Positions 9,005 through 17,062 of a stretch of DNA of 55,689 nucleotides are shown here, piece by piece. Source of the DNA: Methylococcaceae bacterium (lineage in GTDB: Bacteria; Pseudomonadota; Gammaproteobacteria; Methylococcales; Methylococcaceae); assembly GCA_004299145.1 (NCBI GenBank), contig SCQD01000187.1, positions 1 to 55,689 on the forward strand, written 5' to 3'. A program made the position numbers and the translations under genes. The notes under the pieces are model-generated. The model saw only the letters and a list, made by a program, of their open reading frames with translations. It had not been told where the DNA came from and did no database searches. Position 1 is the first letter of the stretch; every line of letters starts with the position of its first letter.

Positions 9005-9772
9005 ATGAAAGACGTTGCATCCTTACGCTATGGCGTCATTTTTAAAAAGGCATTTAGTGATGTAGATGTTTTCAAAGGTTTTGTTCGGGATATTTTAGGT
9101 ATTCATTTAAACATTGACAAAGTGGAAATGGAAAAAGAATTTAAACCCACGATTGGGCACGTCAGAATTAAATTTGATTTATATGCCGAAGATATAAAGA
9201 ACCATGTCATTGTAGAAATTCAACACGACAGGAATGCCGATCATTATGACCGTTTTCTGCATTATCACAGTGTTGCGCTATTGGAGCAGGTTAAAAAATC
9301 AACGGAATATCGCGCCAACACGACGGTTTATACCATTGTGGTTTTAACGGCGGGTGATGCGCATCAATGCGATGTGTCGACCATTGATTTCGACCCGAAA
9401 AGACTGGACGGCAGACCGTTAAAAGAAATCAAGCATAAAATTATTTATATCTGTCCAAAATATGTCGATGAAAATACGCCACCGCTTTATCAGGAGTGGT
9501 TGCGAGTCATTAATGATAGTTTGGATAATAAAGTCGATGAATCTCAGTATCAGTTATCGGAGATTCAAAAGGTGTTGGCGCACATTGAAGAGGGTGGCGT
9601 GACACCCGACGAGAGGGCGCGGATGATTGATGAGTCCTACATAGGCGAAGCTGAGAAAAGAGGTATTGAACAGGGTATTCTTGAAATGGCTAAAGCCATG
9701 TTAAAAGAAGGTTTCGACATGAAATCCATTGTTAAAATAACTGGCTTAACAGAAGAAACGATTTTGCGATAA
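9005..9772 (+). CDS. Rpn-family PD-(D/E)XK nuclease/putative transposase
   Basis: 255 residues with a GGAG ribosome site. The N-terminal half matches the Rpn/PDDEXK_2 type: SLRYGVIFKKAFSD, then KFDLYAEDIKNHVIVEIQ, where D...EIQ supplies the nuclease residues, and HYDRFLHYHSVALLEQV. The C-terminal part ends in a short helical repeat (MAKAMLKEGFDMKSIVKITG) typical of these proteins. Rpn proteins are DNA endonucleases linked to recombination or phage defence. The gene is visibly more AT-rich than the housekeeping genes around it, which fits horizontal gain. It stands alone on the plus strand. Confidence 0.88.
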   Translation: MKDVASLRYGVIFKKAFSDVDVFKGFVRDILGIHLNIDKVEMEKEFKPTIGHVRIKFDLYAEDIKNHVIVEIQHDRNADHYDRFLHYHSVALLEQVKKSTEYRANTTVYTIVVLTAGDAHQCDVSTIDFDPKRLDGRPLKEIKHKIIYICPKYVDENTPPLYQEWLRVINDSLDNKVDESQYQLSEIQKVLAHIEEGGVTPDERARMIDESYIGEAEKRGIEQGILEMAKAMLKEGFDMKSIVKITGLTEETILR

Positions 9773-9812
9773 TCGTAAAATTATTTGCTTATAAACAAAT
9801 GGGGAAACAACC

Positions 9813-10684
9813 ATGCGGCATTACTTTTTATCACTGATGGTGGCGGTGTTATTGAGTCTGGGTGGACCCATGCGCCGCATGGGCGGCGGCGGACACGCCG
9901 ACGGCGGATTTCACCGACAATGGCGATGGCACGGTGACGCATAAAACCACTGGGTTGACCTGGATGCGTTGCGCGATGGGGCAAACCTGGACGGGTTCCA
10001 ATTGCTCCGGGTCGGCGCAAACCTACACTTACGCTCAAGCGGTGGCATTGACGCAGACCTACGCCGGTTACAGCGACTGGCGGCTGCCGACCATTGCCGA
10101 GCTGCACAACATCGTCGAACGCGAGCGTTACAACCCGACGATCAATACTGAGGTGTTTCCCAATGCGACCAGCGATGGGTTTTGGTCGGCTTCGGTCTAT
10201 GCCAACGATCCTTACTACGCCTGGAGCGTGGGCTTCGGCAATGGTGGCGACTACGGCAAGGGCAAGTACAACGCGGTCCGTCTTGTGCGTGGCGGACAGT
10301 CTTTGGCACTTTTGGACAGTGTCGATTTAACCGCCAGCCTGGCCGATTTCCCCCGATCCGGTCAAACCCGGCGCCAACCTTAACCTTACCGCTACCGTGC
10401 AAAATCAAGGCCCGGCGGTTGCCGGGGGTGTGGTGCTGCGCTTTTATCTGCCACCGGTGGCGGCGAGTTTTGTCTCCGCCACGACGGGCTGCCAATACGG
10501 CGGTGGTTTAAGCGTGGTTTGTGCGGTGGGCGAGCTGGCGGCCAACGCCACGGCTACCCGGACCATCGTGCTGCGGGTCAACAAGGCCGGCGGACTCAGC
10601 GTCGCCGTTTTCGCCCGCAGCAATCAAACCGACGCCCAGCCGGACGACAACCTCGCCCGCGCGGTAACGGCAATCAAGCGCTGA
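9813..10684 (+). pseudogene. Secreted DUF1566 (Lcl) + DUF11 protein, broken by two frameshifts
   Basis: The ATG at 9813, with a GGGGA site, opens a signal peptide (MRHYFLSLMVAVLLSLGG). The signal-peptide end and the rest of the protein (CAAWAAADTPTADFTDNGDG onward) continue in another frame from about 9862. That frame holds a DUF1566/Lcl domain (NGDGTVTHKTTGLTW, SDWRLPTIAEL, FWSASVYAN). At about 10350 it shifts again; removing one T would give ADSPDPV and join the DUF11-like domain (DPVKPGANLNLTATVQNQGP) that runs to 10684. It is either a true pseudogene or holds two sequence errors. The intact ancestor would be about 290 residues and exported. Confidence 0.75.
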
Positions 10685-10703
10685 TGCCCTCGTTCCTCGT
10701 TTC

Positions 10704-10732
10704 CTCGTTCCCACGCGCCGCGTGGGAACGAG
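10704..10732. repeat. 29-bp perfect-arm palindrome (CTCGTTCCCACGC type), copy 1
   Basis: The arms CTCGTTCCCACGC and GCGTGGGAACGAG flank a 3-base centre. The same element occurs at 15854-15882 with one difference in the centre. It lies between the broken DUF1566 gene and the RTX lipase and could act as a REP-like element or RNA hairpin. Confidence 0.85.
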
Positions 10733-10770
10733 AAAACGAGAAAAACCAATCATCAACTGAGATTTCCACC

Positions 10771-12984
10771 ATGGCAAACACAAACAACCAACCCCCCGTC
10801 GGCCAACCGACCGCCGTATTATCCAATGGCGCGAAAAACACCCCTTACTTATTGAGCGAGGCCGCTTTGCTGCAAGGTTTCAGCGACCCGGACGGTGATG
10901 CGCTCAGCGTGCTCGCGTTGTTCGCCGACCACGGTGTTATCGGCGAGGATGGCGCCGGCAGTGGCTGGGTTTTTATGCCCGATACCGGTTACAGCGGGCC
11001 GGTGACGCTGAATTATGCGGTCGGCGACGACTGGGGTGGGGAAGTGGCGGCCAGCCGGACTTTTTCCCTGCTGGCGTTGCCAACCACGGGCAGTCTTTTT
11101 AAAGTCGAAGGTTATTACAAGCTGTTTTTCGACTTGAGCGCGGCCAGTTACGTACATTTGCCAGCTTTACCCGAAACGGGCGCGGTAACGACGTCGGCCA
11201 ATGCGGAAAGCATCTTGAAGCTTGCCGGTCTTGGCCGGGTCAAAGAATTGGGCATGTATCTGTTTCCCTCGGCTGCCGATTTAAATATTGACGAAACCTA
11301 TGCGCTGGTTACGGCTGATTATGCCATTACCTTCAAAGACGGTTATTACGTCGCCTACAGTGAGGGTTCGATAACGGATAAATCCTCCGTGGCGCTGGTG
11401 GGGCGGACCAGTAATGCGTTGTTTTTAACGTTCAGAGGGACCGACAACACAGGCGATATGGCGGAGGATGTGCTATCCATGGACGGTCACTATGCCCGAT
11501 ATAGCCCCTTATTCGAGGGTATCGATACCTATCTGGCCGCTCACCCGGAAATCAAAAAAGTGTATGTCTCCGGCCATAGTTTGGGGGGTGAAATGGCCAT
11601 GATGTATTTGCATGATCATCCTGATACGGCCACGCTCAAGTATGCTGCGTTGACTTATGAAGCGGCCAATAAACTGCCGCCGGCCACCGGGAATTTGCGT
11701 TTCGTCAATTTTGAAATGAAAGGCGATCCCGTGCCCGATTTGGGGCTGAACAGTAATTATGGAAAAACCATACACCTCAATTATGAAAAAGTTTACCCGG
11801 TGTTGAGCGACCTCTTGCAATCACATTACATGATAAACATCAATACCCAGTTGGCTAAAGTCATCAATGTACTTCCTGCGGCTGATAAGCTGGGTTTGAA
11901 TGAGCGCGTTTATGTGGACGACAACAGCGACGGGGTCATTGTTACCGAAGTAACCGCGCCATTGAAAACTTTAGGCGCGAGCGTTATTCCCGTGTTGGGA
12001 TTGGTTGCTGAGGCGATTTGGACGGAAGACGCCATAGAATATCAACGTACAGCTTACAATTTTAAAACCAGTTTTGCCGGTGATGGCACATTGGTTTTGC
12101 GTTCCGTGTATGGGTTGGATGGCGGCCAATACACTATTACCGAAAATCGGGTGAAAACGGTCATACTGGGTGATGACAAGGTTTCCGGTTCTGAAAATAT
12201 CAATATCTCTGGCAGCGCGGCCCAATGGAATCTGACTTTGGTAGGCAATGCCGGCAACAATATCCTGTTTGGCGGCAGCGGTGCGGATACGCTGATCGGC
12301 GGCGCCGATGAGGATTGGCTGGCCGGTGGCCAGGGTAATGACGTGCTTTATGGCGGTAAATATACTGCGATCAAACCACAGTTGGCGGCGCCATTGCCGG
12401 CAACCACCGAAAAATTGATTGCAAAATACGCCAATGGCATGGCGGTCGATTCTGTCGATGTTTCCTATCTGCAAGGCGGATCAGGCAAAGATACGCTTTA
12501 TGGTTCACAGGGCGATAATGACTATTTTCTAATCGACGCCAATGTGTCGAAAAATGCGGGTAATGTCGACAGCGTTAAAGCATTTTACCTGGCAAATTTA
12601 CGCAGTGATCCAAGCGCGGAGGATTATCTGGTATTTTCCGGCGAACAGCTCGGTATTAACATTCGCGATATTAATGAAAATGTCTCTATCGATACCGCTG
12701 TACTGGGTACTACAGCGACTTATTTATCAATGCTCAATTTTCAAGTCGAAGATGCTATTTCATCAAAAATGAGTTACGGATTGGCGGGGGATGAAGCGAC
12801 CTTTATTTTATCGAAAGCAGATAAAGGGCTGTATTTCGATAAAGACGGCGCGAACGGCGCTTATGTACCGACTTTGTTGGCCACTATCACGCCCGCCAGC
12901 TATGGATGGTCAACAAACTTGACAGAGTTTGATGCGGATCAAATTTTGTTGGTGGGATCGTTCAATAATTTGTCGTTTACCTGA
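10771..12984 (+). CDS. RTX-type secreted lipase (class 3) with cadherin-like N-terminus
   Basis: 737 residues from the ATG at 10771; the open frame further upstream covers the previous gene and the palindrome and is not coding. There is no classical signal peptide. Residues ~25-110 form a cadherin-like module (FSDPDGDALSVLALFADHG). Residues ~180-330 form a class-3 lipase domain with the serine in VYVSGHSLGGEMAMMYL and an upstream oxyanion segment ALFLTFRGTDN. Residues ~505-540 hold calcium-binding RTX nonapeptides (GGSGADTLIGGADEDWLAGG), with another short set near 575 (GGSGKDTLYG). This layout predicts type I secretion and extracellular esterase or lipase activity. No type I exporter genes are in the window. 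Confidence 0.88.
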   Translation: MANTNNQPPVGQPTAVLSNGAKNTPYLLSEAALLQGFSDPDGDALSVLALFADHGVIGEDGAGSGWVFMPDTGYSGPVTLNYAVGDDWGGEVAASRTFSLLALPTTGSLFKVEGYYKLFFDLSAASYVHLPALPETGAVTTSANAESILKLAGLGRVKELGMYLFPSAADLNIDETYALVTADYAITFKDGYYVAYSEGSITDKSSVALVGRTSNALFLTFRGTDNTGDMAEDVLSMDGHYARYSPLFEGIDTYLAAHPEIKKVYVSGHSLGGEMAMMYLHDHPDTATLKYAALTYEAANKLPPATGNLRFVNFEMKGDPVPDLGLNSNYGKTIHLNYEKVYPVLSDLLQSHYMININTQLAKVINVLPAADKLGLNERVYVDDNSDGVIVTEVTAPLKTLGASVIPVLGLVAEAIWTEDAIEYQRTAYNFKTSFAGDGTLVLRSVYGLDGGQYTITENRVKTVILGDDKVSGSENINISGSAAQWNLTLVGNAGNNILFGGSGADTLIGGADEDWLAGGQGNDVLYGGKYTAIKPQLAAPLPATTEKLIAKYANGMAVDSVDVSYLQGGSGKDTLYGSQGDNDYFLIDANVSKNAGNVDSVKAFYLANLRSDPSAEDYLVFSGEQLGINIRDINENVSIDTAVLGTTATYLSMLNFQVEDAISSKMSYGLAGDEATFILSKADKGLYFDKDGANGAYVPTLLATITPASYGWSTNLTEFDADQILLVGSFNNLSFT

Positions 12985-12989
12985 TTTTT

Positions 12990-13050
12990 TTTCCACTTGT
13001 TTTTCAGGTGGCAATTGCATAACCAGATCGGTTGCTTCTTGAATATTCAC
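12990..13050 (-). pseudogene. 5' remnant of a DUF2281-type antitoxin gene
   Basis: On the minus strand, a GTG at 13050 with an AAGGAG site starts NIQEATDLVMQLPPEKQVE. This matches the opening of small DUF2281/VapB-like antitoxins (MNIQEAIDLVMQLP...). After about 20 residues the family pattern ends and the frame runs on as unrelated sequence. Only the start of the gene survives, next to the end of the RTX lipase. Confidence 0.55.
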
Positions 13051-13129
13051 GGGCTTTGCTCCTTACACGGATTTAGCGGAAATGGTGCCAACAGGTTGCC
13101 GTTTATAGTGGACCCCAGCTCGCTTATCT

Positions 13130-14326
13130 TCAAGCCAGCATCCACCGCCCGGCGATTTGCAGCGGAGCGTGGCCGAAATACGCGCCGGCGACGCGCAGTC
13201 TGGCAAAATTGTCGCTGCGCAACAAAACATCGCCGTTCGCGCTGTCGCTGATCGTCAGCGATAAAAAATATAAGCCGGGATTTAAGTGCAGCGCTCCCAA
13301 TTCCGCCCGCACATGCTGCCGGCTGCCGTCGGCAGCTATGGCAAATCCGCTGAAAGCCGAATCGCACTGCACGATATTGTGCAATTCCGGGTTGGTGAGG
13401 GTGATGTTGAGGGTGGGGCGGGCCGCCGCCGTGGCGCTCAGCTCCAATTCCAGCGCCAAGGCATGGCCATGGGCGAATGCGCCTTGCAGTTCGGCATCGT
13501 CCATGAACAAGCGGCAGTGGTGCAGCTGCGCCTGGCCGGTGCCCGAGCTGACCGCAGGAATATCCGGTTCGCAGACCGAATAATAGGCGTCGACGCCTTG
13601 GGGCACATTCCGTCCCTGAAAAATGCATTCTCCCTTATCCAATACCAATACCGAGCTGCAAACCCGCGCCACCTGCGGCATGGAGTGCGAGACGAATACC
13701 ACCGCCGCGTGCTGCATCAGCTGCGGAATACGGTTCAGGCATTTGGCGCGAAAGCGCGCGTCGCTGACCGCCAAGACCTCGTCCAGCAACACCACCTCGG
13801 GGGCGAAGTGCGCCAGCAGGGAAAACGCCAGGCGTACCTGCATGCCGCTGGAATATTGCTTGAGCGGCTGGTCCATGTGCCCGTGCAAGTCGGCAAAATC
13901 GGCGATGCGGTGCAGCAGGGCCGCGCCGGTCTGGGCGCCGCAACCTTGCTGGGCCGCGTAGGCGTGGACGTTTTCCGTGCCGGTCAGCAACGGCTGCAAG
14001 CCCGCGCCGGCCTCTATCATGGCGCCGATGCGTCCGGCCACGCGGATTTTGCCGCTGTCCGCCAGCACGCTGCCGGCCAGCATTTTCAACAAGGTGGATT
14101 TGCCCGCGCCGTTGGGGCCGATGACGCCCAGGCATTCGCCCCGGCGCAGTTGCAGCGATAGCTCGTGCACCGCCCAGAATTCATCGCTGCGCAGCACGTT
14201 GGCCTGGGGCGCCAGGCCCACGGCCCGCTTTAAGCCGTCCTGTAAGCCGTACAGTCCGGCGCGGCGCAAGGATCGGCAATAGCGCTTGCTGACGCCGGCG
14301 GCTTCGATGCACACGCCTTCGTTCAT
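13130..14326 (-). CDS. Wzt-like ABC transporter ATPase (O-antigen/polysaccharide export type)
   Basis: 398 residues. The ATPase has Walker A GPNGAGKST, signature YSSGMQVRLAFS, Walker B VVLLDE and the H-loop SHSM. After ~250 residues a C-terminal beta-rich domain resembles the carbohydrate-binding domain of Wzt (LELELSATAAARPTLNITLT, LNPGLYFLSLTISD). Such proteins drive export of capped O-antigen chains with a Wzm permease. No permease and no glycosyltransferase is within the window, so the partner must lie elsewhere. The ATG is only 4 bases after the nadA stop, so the gene is probably cotranslated with nadA, an unusual pairing. Confidence 0.9.
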   Translation of the reverse strand: MNEGVCIEAAGVSKRYCRSLRRAGLYGLQDGLKRAVGLAPQANVLRSDEFWAVHELSLQLRRGECLGVIGPNGAGKSTLLKMLAGSVLADSGKIRVAGRIGAMIEAGAGLQPLLTGTENVHAYAAQQGCGAQTGAALLHRIADFADLHGHMDQPLKQYSSGMQVRLAFSLLAHFAPEVVLLDEVLAVSDARFRAKCLNRIPQLMQHAAVVFVSHSMPQVARVCSSVLVLDKGECIFQGRNVPQGVDAYYSVCEPDIPAVSSGTGQAQLHHCRLFMDDAELQGAFAHGHALALELELSATAAARPTLNITLTNPELHNIVQCDSAFSGFAIAADGSRQHVRAELGALHLNPGLYFLSLTISDSANGDVLLRSDNFARLRVAGAYFGHAPLQIAGRWMLA

Positions 14327-14330
14327 CGGT

Positions 14331-15428
14331 TCAGACGATCCGCAGCATGCGCTCCAGCGCCAATTTCGCCAGCCGCGCTTCGTCTGCGGGGACGCGAATG
14401 CGGTTGACCACCACGCCGTTGACCAGGTTTTCCAGCACCCAGGCCAAGTGCTGCGGGTCGGTGCGGAACATGGTGGAGCACATGCAGATGATGGGCGACA
14501 TGAAGTGCACTTGCTTGCCCTGCGCTTTCACTTCCGCCGCCAGACGGTTGACCATGTTCAGTTCCGTGCCCACCAGCCAATGGGTGGCGGCGGGGGCGTC
14601 GCGCACGGTTTTCAAAATGTATTCGGTCGAGCCCACGTATTGGCTTTTTTGGCACACTTCGAAGCTGCATTCCGGGTGGGAAATCACCAGGGCATCCGGG
14701 TGCCGGGCCAGATAAGCGTCGATGTGCGCCGGCATAAACACTTGGTGCACCGAGCAGTAGCCTTTCCACAGTATCATCCTGGCGTCGCGGATTTGCTGCT
14801 CGCTCAAGCCGCCCAGCGGCAAGGCCGGGTCCCACAGCACCATGTGTTCCAGCGCTATGCCCATGCGGTAGCCGGTATTGCGGCCCAAATGCTGGTCGGG
14901 AAAAAACAGCACCTTGGGGCGCTGGGCGAACGAGTTATCCAGGATTTTGCCGGCATTGCTGGAAGTGCAGACGATGCCGCCGTGCTTGCCGCAAAACGCT
15001 TTTAAATCGGCGGCGGAATTGATGTAAGTGACCGGGGTAACGTCCGCGTCCGGGTCCAGCACCTGGGCCAGTTCCTGCCAGCAGCGCTGCACCGCCGGCA
15101 GGCTGGCCATGTCCGCCATGGAACAGCCGGCCGCCAGATCGGGCAGAATGGCGATTTGCTCCGGGCGCGACAGAATGTCCGCCACTTCCGCCATAAAGTG
15201 CACGCCGCAAAACACGATGTATTCGGCCTCCGAGTGTGAGGCCTCGCGCGACAGCTTGAGGGAATCGCCGGTCAAATCGGCGTGGCGGAACACTTCGTCG
15301 CGCTGATAGTGGTGACCCAGAATCACCACGCGCTTGCCCAGCTTTTGTTTGGCGGCCACGATGCGCGCTTCGCAGTCGGCGTCGTCCAGCAGGGCGTAGT
15401 TTTCTATCGGTAAAGCCTGTACGGTCAT
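14331..15428 (-). CDS. nadA: Quinolinate synthase NadA
   Basis: 365 residues, full length. NadA condenses iminoaspartate with dihydroxyacetone phosphate to give quinolinate for NAD synthesis and uses a [4Fe-4S] cluster. Family motifs are clear: VVILGHHYQRDEV, FCGVHFMAEVADIL, LAAGCSMADM, YINSAADLKAFCGKHGGIVC, SHPECSFEVC and the late CMCSTM. Candidate cluster cysteines lie in GCSMAD, the internal cysteine motifs and CMCSTM. nadB and nadC are not in the window. The downstream Wzt-like gene starts 4 bases after the stop. Confidence 0.97.
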   Translation of the reverse strand: MTVQALPIENYALLDDADCEARIVAAKQKLGKRVVILGHHYQRDEVFRHADLTGDSLKLSREASHSEAEYIVFCGVHFMAEVADILSRPEQIAILPDLAAGCSMADMASLPAVQRCWQELAQVLDPDADVTPVTYINSAADLKAFCGKHGGIVCTSSNAGKILDNSFAQRPKVLFFPDQHLGRNTGYRMGIALEHMVLWDPALPLGGLSEQQIRDARMILWKGYCSVHQVFMPAHIDAYLARHPDALVISHPECSFEVCQKSQYVGSTEYILKTVRDAPAATHWLVGTELNMVNRLAAEVKAQGKQVHFMSPIICMCSTMFRTDPQHLAWVLENLVNGVVVNRIRVPADEARLAKLALERMLRIV

Positions 15429-15471
15429 AGGGTCAGTCGAGTTTGGTGCGATGAGTGGAACGGAAAAGGGT

Positions 15472-15492
15472 AGGGTACGCTGTGCGTACCCT
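15472..15492. repeat. Short palindrome around GGTACGCTGTGCGTACC
   Basis: A perfect 9-bp stem with a 3-base loop (GGGTACGC-TGT-GCGTACCC core) upstream of nadA. Related copies occur at 34012-34064. The rest of the 150-base nadA/lipoprotein gap shows no gene. Confidence 0.75.
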
Positions 15493-15582
15493 GATTCGAA
15501 ACGGTGAAATCTCTTTTACCCCATGCCTGCGAAAAAACCCGGCGCTTGCTGTATTTGCAGGCCGTGGTGGGCGATGCCTACC

Positions 15583-15822
15583 CTACTGGGTTTGTTCCTG
15601 CATTTGCTGCCGCCTGGCTTCAGCCGCATCGTCGATCAACGTAGAAACGCTTTTGGCGCGTTCCAGCGGATCGTGCACGCTCTGGGTAATGGTCGGTTCC
15701 GCTTGTTCAGCCGTGGTTTGCTGGCTTTCCGCCGGCTGGGGCGGCGGTGGCGTGCTGTCGGAACAGGCGGTCAAGTAAACAGCGCACACGATGAGTGCCG
15801 GCAGGTAAAGTGACTTTTTCAT
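15583..15822 (-). CDS. Small lipoprotein
   Basis: 79 residues from the ATG at 15822, chosen over the upstream in-frame ATG at 15864 because of the GGAGA site and the lipoprotein signal it begins (MKKSLYLPALIVCAVYLTAC). The lipobox is LTAC. The mature part is a proline/glutamine-rich spacer followed by a charged helix (ERAKSVSTLIDDAAEARRQQ). It is likely anchored to a membrane facing the periplasm. The function is unknown. Confidence 0.7.
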   Translation of the reverse strand: MKKSLYLPALIVCAVYLTACSDSTPPPPQPAESQQTTAEQAEPTITQSVHDPLERAKSVSTLIDDAAEARRQQMQEQTQ

Positions 15823-15853
15823 TACAGTTCTCCAGGGTATATGGGCGGGATTT

Positions 15854-15882
15854 CTCGTTCCCACGCGGCGCGTGGGAACGAG
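15854..15882. repeat. 29-bp palindrome (CTCGTTCCCACGC type), copy 2
   Basis: Same arms as the element at 10704-10732, differing by one centre base. It lies in the gap between brnA and the small lipoprotein gene. Confidence 0.85.
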
Positions 15883-15905
15883 TAAAGTTGATGACTGTTA
15901 AAAAG

Positions 15906-16169
15906 TTAAGCGTGATGCGGTTCATGTCGAATGGTTTCCTTCGCCACATCCGCCAATGTCAGGCCTTGGGCGAATTGGCGCAAGACTTCGTTCATCAGGG
16001 TTTGATAGCTGCTGCCGTTTATCTCGGCGCGGGCCTTGAAAATAGCCAGAGTATCGTTATTCACTCGTATGGTGATAAGGGACTTATCGCTGCATTCGGA
16101 TTGTAACTTGGCTAAATGAAGAACTTCGTGGGCACGCTTGGCGCCAGTGAAGTCGTATTCTTTACGCAT
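15906..16169 (-). CDS. brnA: BrnA-family antitoxin
   Basis: 87 residues. The core (SLITIRVNNDTLAIFKARA...SYQTLMNEVLRQFA) matches the ribbon-helix-helix BrnA/CopG type, which binds the BrnT toxin and represses the operon. Its ATG overlaps the stop of the preceding frame (ATGCGTAA), the usual brnT-brnA coupling. The toxin gene upstream is reduced to a fragment, so this antitoxin appears to be orphaned in its own operon. Confidence 0.85.
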   Translation of the reverse strand: MRKEYDFTGAKRAHEVLHLAKLQSECSDKSLITIRVNNDTLAIFKARAEINGSSYQTLMNEVLRQFAQGLTLADVAKETIRHEPHHA

Positions 16170-16256
16170 AGCTTAAAGCCTCTCGTTTTATTGGTTTTCG
16201 GGAAGAAATCAATCGAATCGATTCTCCTCGTATTCCGGGTTGAATTCTATGTGCAT
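16162..16256 (-). pseudogene. brnT toxin remnant with internal deletion
   Basis: An ATG at 16256 starts MHIEFNPE, the normal start of BrnT toxins. The end of the segment, in another frame, reads RGESIRLISSRKPIKREAL, the normal BrnT C-terminus, and terminates in the TAA that overlaps brnA. Only ~31 of the ~90 codons remain, and the two ends are out of frame. I infer that a deletion joined the first and last parts of the gene. Confidence 0.75.
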
Positions 16257-16270
16257 GGCCGTGACCGCCG

Positions 16271-16999
16271 CTATACGTCAACCACCTTGGCGACATCAAA
16301 TCCCCGGACCGGTTTATAGCCCTGATAACCGCGCGGATTACATAAAATACGGGTGCCATCGACGCAGTAATCATTGGCAAAATGGGTGTGTCCGTGAAAC
16401 CAGGCGCTGATGGCGTGGCTTTTGATCAAATCGCTCAGGTCATTGCAATAGGCCGGGCGGATTTTTGAAGAGGGTAAGCCATGCCAACTTTGCAACAGCG
16501 GTGCGTGGTGGGTAACCACCACCGTTTTGCCATGGTAGGGCTTGGCGAGTTCATCCTCCAGCCAGGCCAGGGATTCCCGGTGCCAGTGAATGTAATCGCT
16601 CAGCAGCAAGCCGCCATGGCCGCAACGGATATGCTTGAAGTCGTTGATCCGGGTCCGCAAATCCTGCAAAGCATCGTCGTCTTCGTTCTCCAATCCGGTC
16701 CACAGCGTGCAGCCGAGAAAGCGCACCTCCTGGTGGATGAAGCAATCGCGCTCCAGAAATTCCACCCGGCTTTGCGACGCTTTGCGGCGCAGGGCCAACA
16801 GCGTGGCGTGGTACTCCCCCCGGTAAAATTCGTGGTTGCCCGCCACGTATACCACCGGCTTATCGGCTTGGCCGAGCCACTGCAAGCCCTGTAACTGTAT
16901 GCCGATGTCTCCGGCGGCGACGATCAGGTCCGCAGCGGCGTTAACCAGGGGTATGGTCCCAAACTCCAGGTGCACATCGGAAAAATACTGGATTTTCAC
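16271..16999 (-). CDS. Metallophosphoesterase (calcineurin-like)
   Basis: 242 residues from a GTG start at 16999. All metal-binding motifs are present in order: SDVHLE, AAGDIG, VAGNHEFY, VVTHHAP and FHGHTH. The family hydrolyses phosphomono- or diesters with a two-metal centre, and its substrate cannot be told from the sequence. No signal peptide is seen, so it is cytoplasmic. The brnT remnant lies 14 bases downstream. Confidence 0.9.
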   Translation of the reverse strand: MKIQYFSDVHLEFGTIPLVNAAADLIVAAGDIGIQLQGLQWLGQADKPVVYVAGNHEFYRGEYHATLLALRRKASQSRVEFLERDCFIHQEVRFLGCTLWTGLENEDDDALQDLRTRINDFKHIRCGHGGLLLSDYIHWHRESLAWLEDELAKPYHGKTVVVTHHAPLLQSWHGLPSSKIRPAYCNDLSDLIKSHAISAWFHGHTHFANDYCVDGTRILCNPRGYQGYKPVRGFDVAKVVDV

Positions 17000-17062
17000 G
17001 CCCTTGATCGTCTCCCGATTCGGCTGTAGCCGGCACGCATGCCGCGTTATTATACGTTATCG

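Noticed and set aside
16162-16380. 72-residue minus-strand frame as a gene
   Set aside because: Its first part is antisense-like sequence inside the phosphoesterase gene; only its end is the brnT C-terminal remnant.
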